Source: Aquimarina longa SW024
GTDB lineage: Bacteria; Bacteroidota; Bacteroidia; Flavobacteriales; Flavobacteriaceae
Assembly (NCBI RefSeq): GCF_001401755.1
Contig: NZ_KQ474101.1
Span: 77,039-141,038 of the forward strand
Direction of reading: 5' to 3'
Length of the DNA: 64,000 bases
In this document: piece by piece, positions 62,888-64,000 of the stretch
How positions within the stretch are numbered: position 1 is the stretch's first letter
Layout of the letters: every line of letters begins with the position of its first letter
The notes under the pieces: model-generated
What the model was told of the DNA's origin: nothing
Databases searched by the model: none
Seen by the model: the letters and a program-made list of their open reading frames with translations, nothing else
Made by a program: the position numbers and the translations under genes

Positions 62888-64000
62888 TTAAACTTCGATT
62901 TGATTTAAAGTATTCATTTTTTCGATTAAATCCCCTGTAATTGCTACAACCGCAGGCTTAGGAATACCATCTTCATCAAAAGGCCATTTACTTGTAGGGT
63001 TACTCTTATCTCTTGTTTGTTCTCCTGGATGTTGAACACTTAAAAATAAGGTTTTGCCATTTGGTGAAAACCAAGGACCTGTGAATTCGGCATCTCTTGG
63101 AGCAGAAGCAACCCGAATTACTTTTCCGGTATCTTTTCCATATCTTGGAATTACGAATAAGCTATTGTTTTTAAAAGGCATATAAGATCCATCTGGTTTA
63201 TTCATAGCACTTCCTGAGATATCTGAAGTCATCCAAAGATTCCCTGATAAATCAAATGCTAAATTATCAGGACAAGAGAATCCGTTTTCTTCATTACCAG
63301 CTTTATAAGTAGTAGCTTTAAAGGTTAAGGCATCAAATTCTCCATTAGTTTCTACAATTTTTAGAATTGAACCATGGAAATCGTTTTTACTCTTGTTGTT
63401 GGTTAGTGAAACAAATATGTTTCCTGTTACAGGATCAATTTCAATATCCTCAGGACGATTTAACGCAGTAGCACCTAGTAATTTTGCAGCTTCTCTTGCT
63501 CTAATTAATACCTCTGTTTGGTCTTTAAACTTATTTTTTAAAACAGATTGATTTTCCCAATCTAAAGCAAGCCATTTTCCATTAATTGTATCTGCAACAT
63601 AAAGCATTCCTTCTTTTAAAGATTGTGGTTTCGAAGAGATAAATTTATACAAATGTTCATTGTTTTTATCATCTCCAGTATAGGCAACTATTCGCTTATC
63701 ATCTAACTCATATAAGGTACAGCATTCATGGGCAAATCTTCCTAAAGCAATATGTTTTTGAGCCGTTCCATCCTTAGGATTTACTTCTACTACCCATCCG
63801 TAATGTTCTGGGGGATACTTATAAAATTTTTCCCAACCTTGGCTACTTGGTCTATGACTAGCTACGTTATCTTTATCATATTCTGTTTCACCAAAAAAAC
63901 TGTCATAGTTTTCTTCACAAGTAAGAAAGGTTTTCCATGGGGTAATGCCACCAGAGCAATTACTATGTGTTCCTATTACAGTAGTTTTTCCTTTGATAGG
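62888..64000 (-). CDS. PhoX-family (DUF839) phosphatase, 5' end outside window
   Basis: The frame is open to the window edge and gives 370 residues, with a stop at 62888. It shows PhoX hallmarks: NCSGGITPWKTFLTCEEN with the Cys and Glu-Glu, then GWEKFYKYPPEHYGWVVEV, GRFAHE, AYTGDD, and a late LFLSVQHPG. PhoX enzymes are iron/calcium alkaline phosphatases exported by the Tat pathway; the N-terminal signal is outside the window. An internal ATG at 63652 is not the true start, since the protein continues in frame beyond it. Only the last two-thirds are visible. Confidence 0.88.
   Translation of the reverse strand, partial: PIKGKTTVIGTHSNCSGGITPWKTFLTCEENYDSFFGETEYDKDNVASHRPSSQGWEKFYKYPPEHYGWVVEVNPKDGTAQKHIALGRFAHECCTLYELDDKRIVAYTGDDKNNEHLYKFISSKPQSLKEGMLYVADTINGKWLALDWENQSVLKNKFKDQTEVLIRAREAAKLLGATALNRPEDIEIDPVTGNIFVSLTNNKSKNDFHGSILKIVETNGEFDALTFKATTYKAGNEENGFSCPDNLAFDLSGNLWMTSDISGSAMNKPDGSYMPFKNNSLFVIPRYGKDTGKVIRVASAPRDAEFTGPWFSPNGKTLFLSVQHPGEQTRDKSNPTSKWPFDEDGIPKPAVVAITGDLIEKMNTLNQIEV

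Noticed and set aside
63652..63652. ATG at this place as start of the PhoX gene
   Set aside because: Conserved PhoX sequence continues upstream in the same frame to the window edge, so the real start lies outside.
1..64000. tRNA, rRNA, CRISPR or prophage
   Set aside because: No cloverleaf-like sequence, no rRNA segment, no regularly spaced repeats and no phage structural genes were seen by eye.

Overview
The window is AT-rich chromosomal DNA from a member of the Bacteroidota, almost certainly family Flavobacteriaceae. The evidence is type IX secretion (T9SS) C-terminal sorting domains on two secreted proteins, gliding motility genes (gldF and gldG in one reading frame), several surface lipoproteins with Cys followed by Ser/Asp-rich tails, TonB-dependent receptors with carboxypeptidase-like N-terminal domains, TAnnTTTG promoter elements, and A-rich leaders in place of strong Shine-Dalgarno sites. 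A marine Aquimarina-like organism is my best guess, but I cannot prove the genus. I see no rRNA, tRNA, CRISPR array, prophage or intact insertion sequence.

Layout. 0-1.3 kb: a tandem array (690-bp period) of an unrecognised secreted protein: one partial copy, one intact, one decayed. 1.4-4.2 kb: a leftward sugar-type cluster (acetyltransferase, SemiSWEET-like protein, Gfo/Idh/MocA oxidoreductase) and a Crp/Fnr-type regulator. 4.5-14.5 kb: secreted and exported proteins (reprolysin-like T9SS metalloprotease, BNR-repeat protein, metallo-beta-lactamase-fold protein, M28 peptidase). 14.8-17.4 kb: a VWA/AAA ATPase pair. 17.7-20.3 kb: a large T9SS cargo protein, possibly a glycosidase. 20.4-25.6 kb: DUF1853 and two paralogous sensor kinases with periplasmic solute-binding domains. 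25.6-30.9 kb: pirin, three small genes under a TetR regulator with a paired operator, and two decayed genes. 31-46 kb: mostly housekeeping and motility genes (FecE-like ATPase, GldFG, SAM hydroxide adenosyltransferase, PhoH, PurC, DUF72, DEAD-box helicase) and a PAS-rich kinase with its receiver. 46.8-50.4 kb: a siderophore-type TonB receptor and a PepSY reductase-like membrane protein. 51-52.9 kb: LysE exporter and a DUF3298-like protein. 53.2-62 kb: two divergent gene groups that look like a zinc-acquisition island. The end holds a CobW fragment and a PhoX phosphatase cut by the window edge.

The most interesting unit is the 53.2-62 kb island. Leftward, a small Cys/His protein, a TonB receptor and two DUF4625 lipoproteins rich in His-x-His motifs could capture and import metal at the outer membrane. 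Rightward, a COG0523 GTPase, a MacB/FtsX-type ABC ATPase and permease and a DUF3299-like protein form a tightly overlapped operon like zinc-responsive operons of proteobacteria. A perfect palindrome directly behind a TAnnTTTG box lies between them and is a good Zur-operator candidate. The metal and the regulator are inferred, not shown.

The window also shows much small-scale decay: remnants of RidA, a TolB-type amidohydrolase, a CobW protein and an unknown small gene, a one-base frameshift in a YdeI-family gene, a decayed third array copy, and two copies of a dispersed repeat about 30 kb apart.
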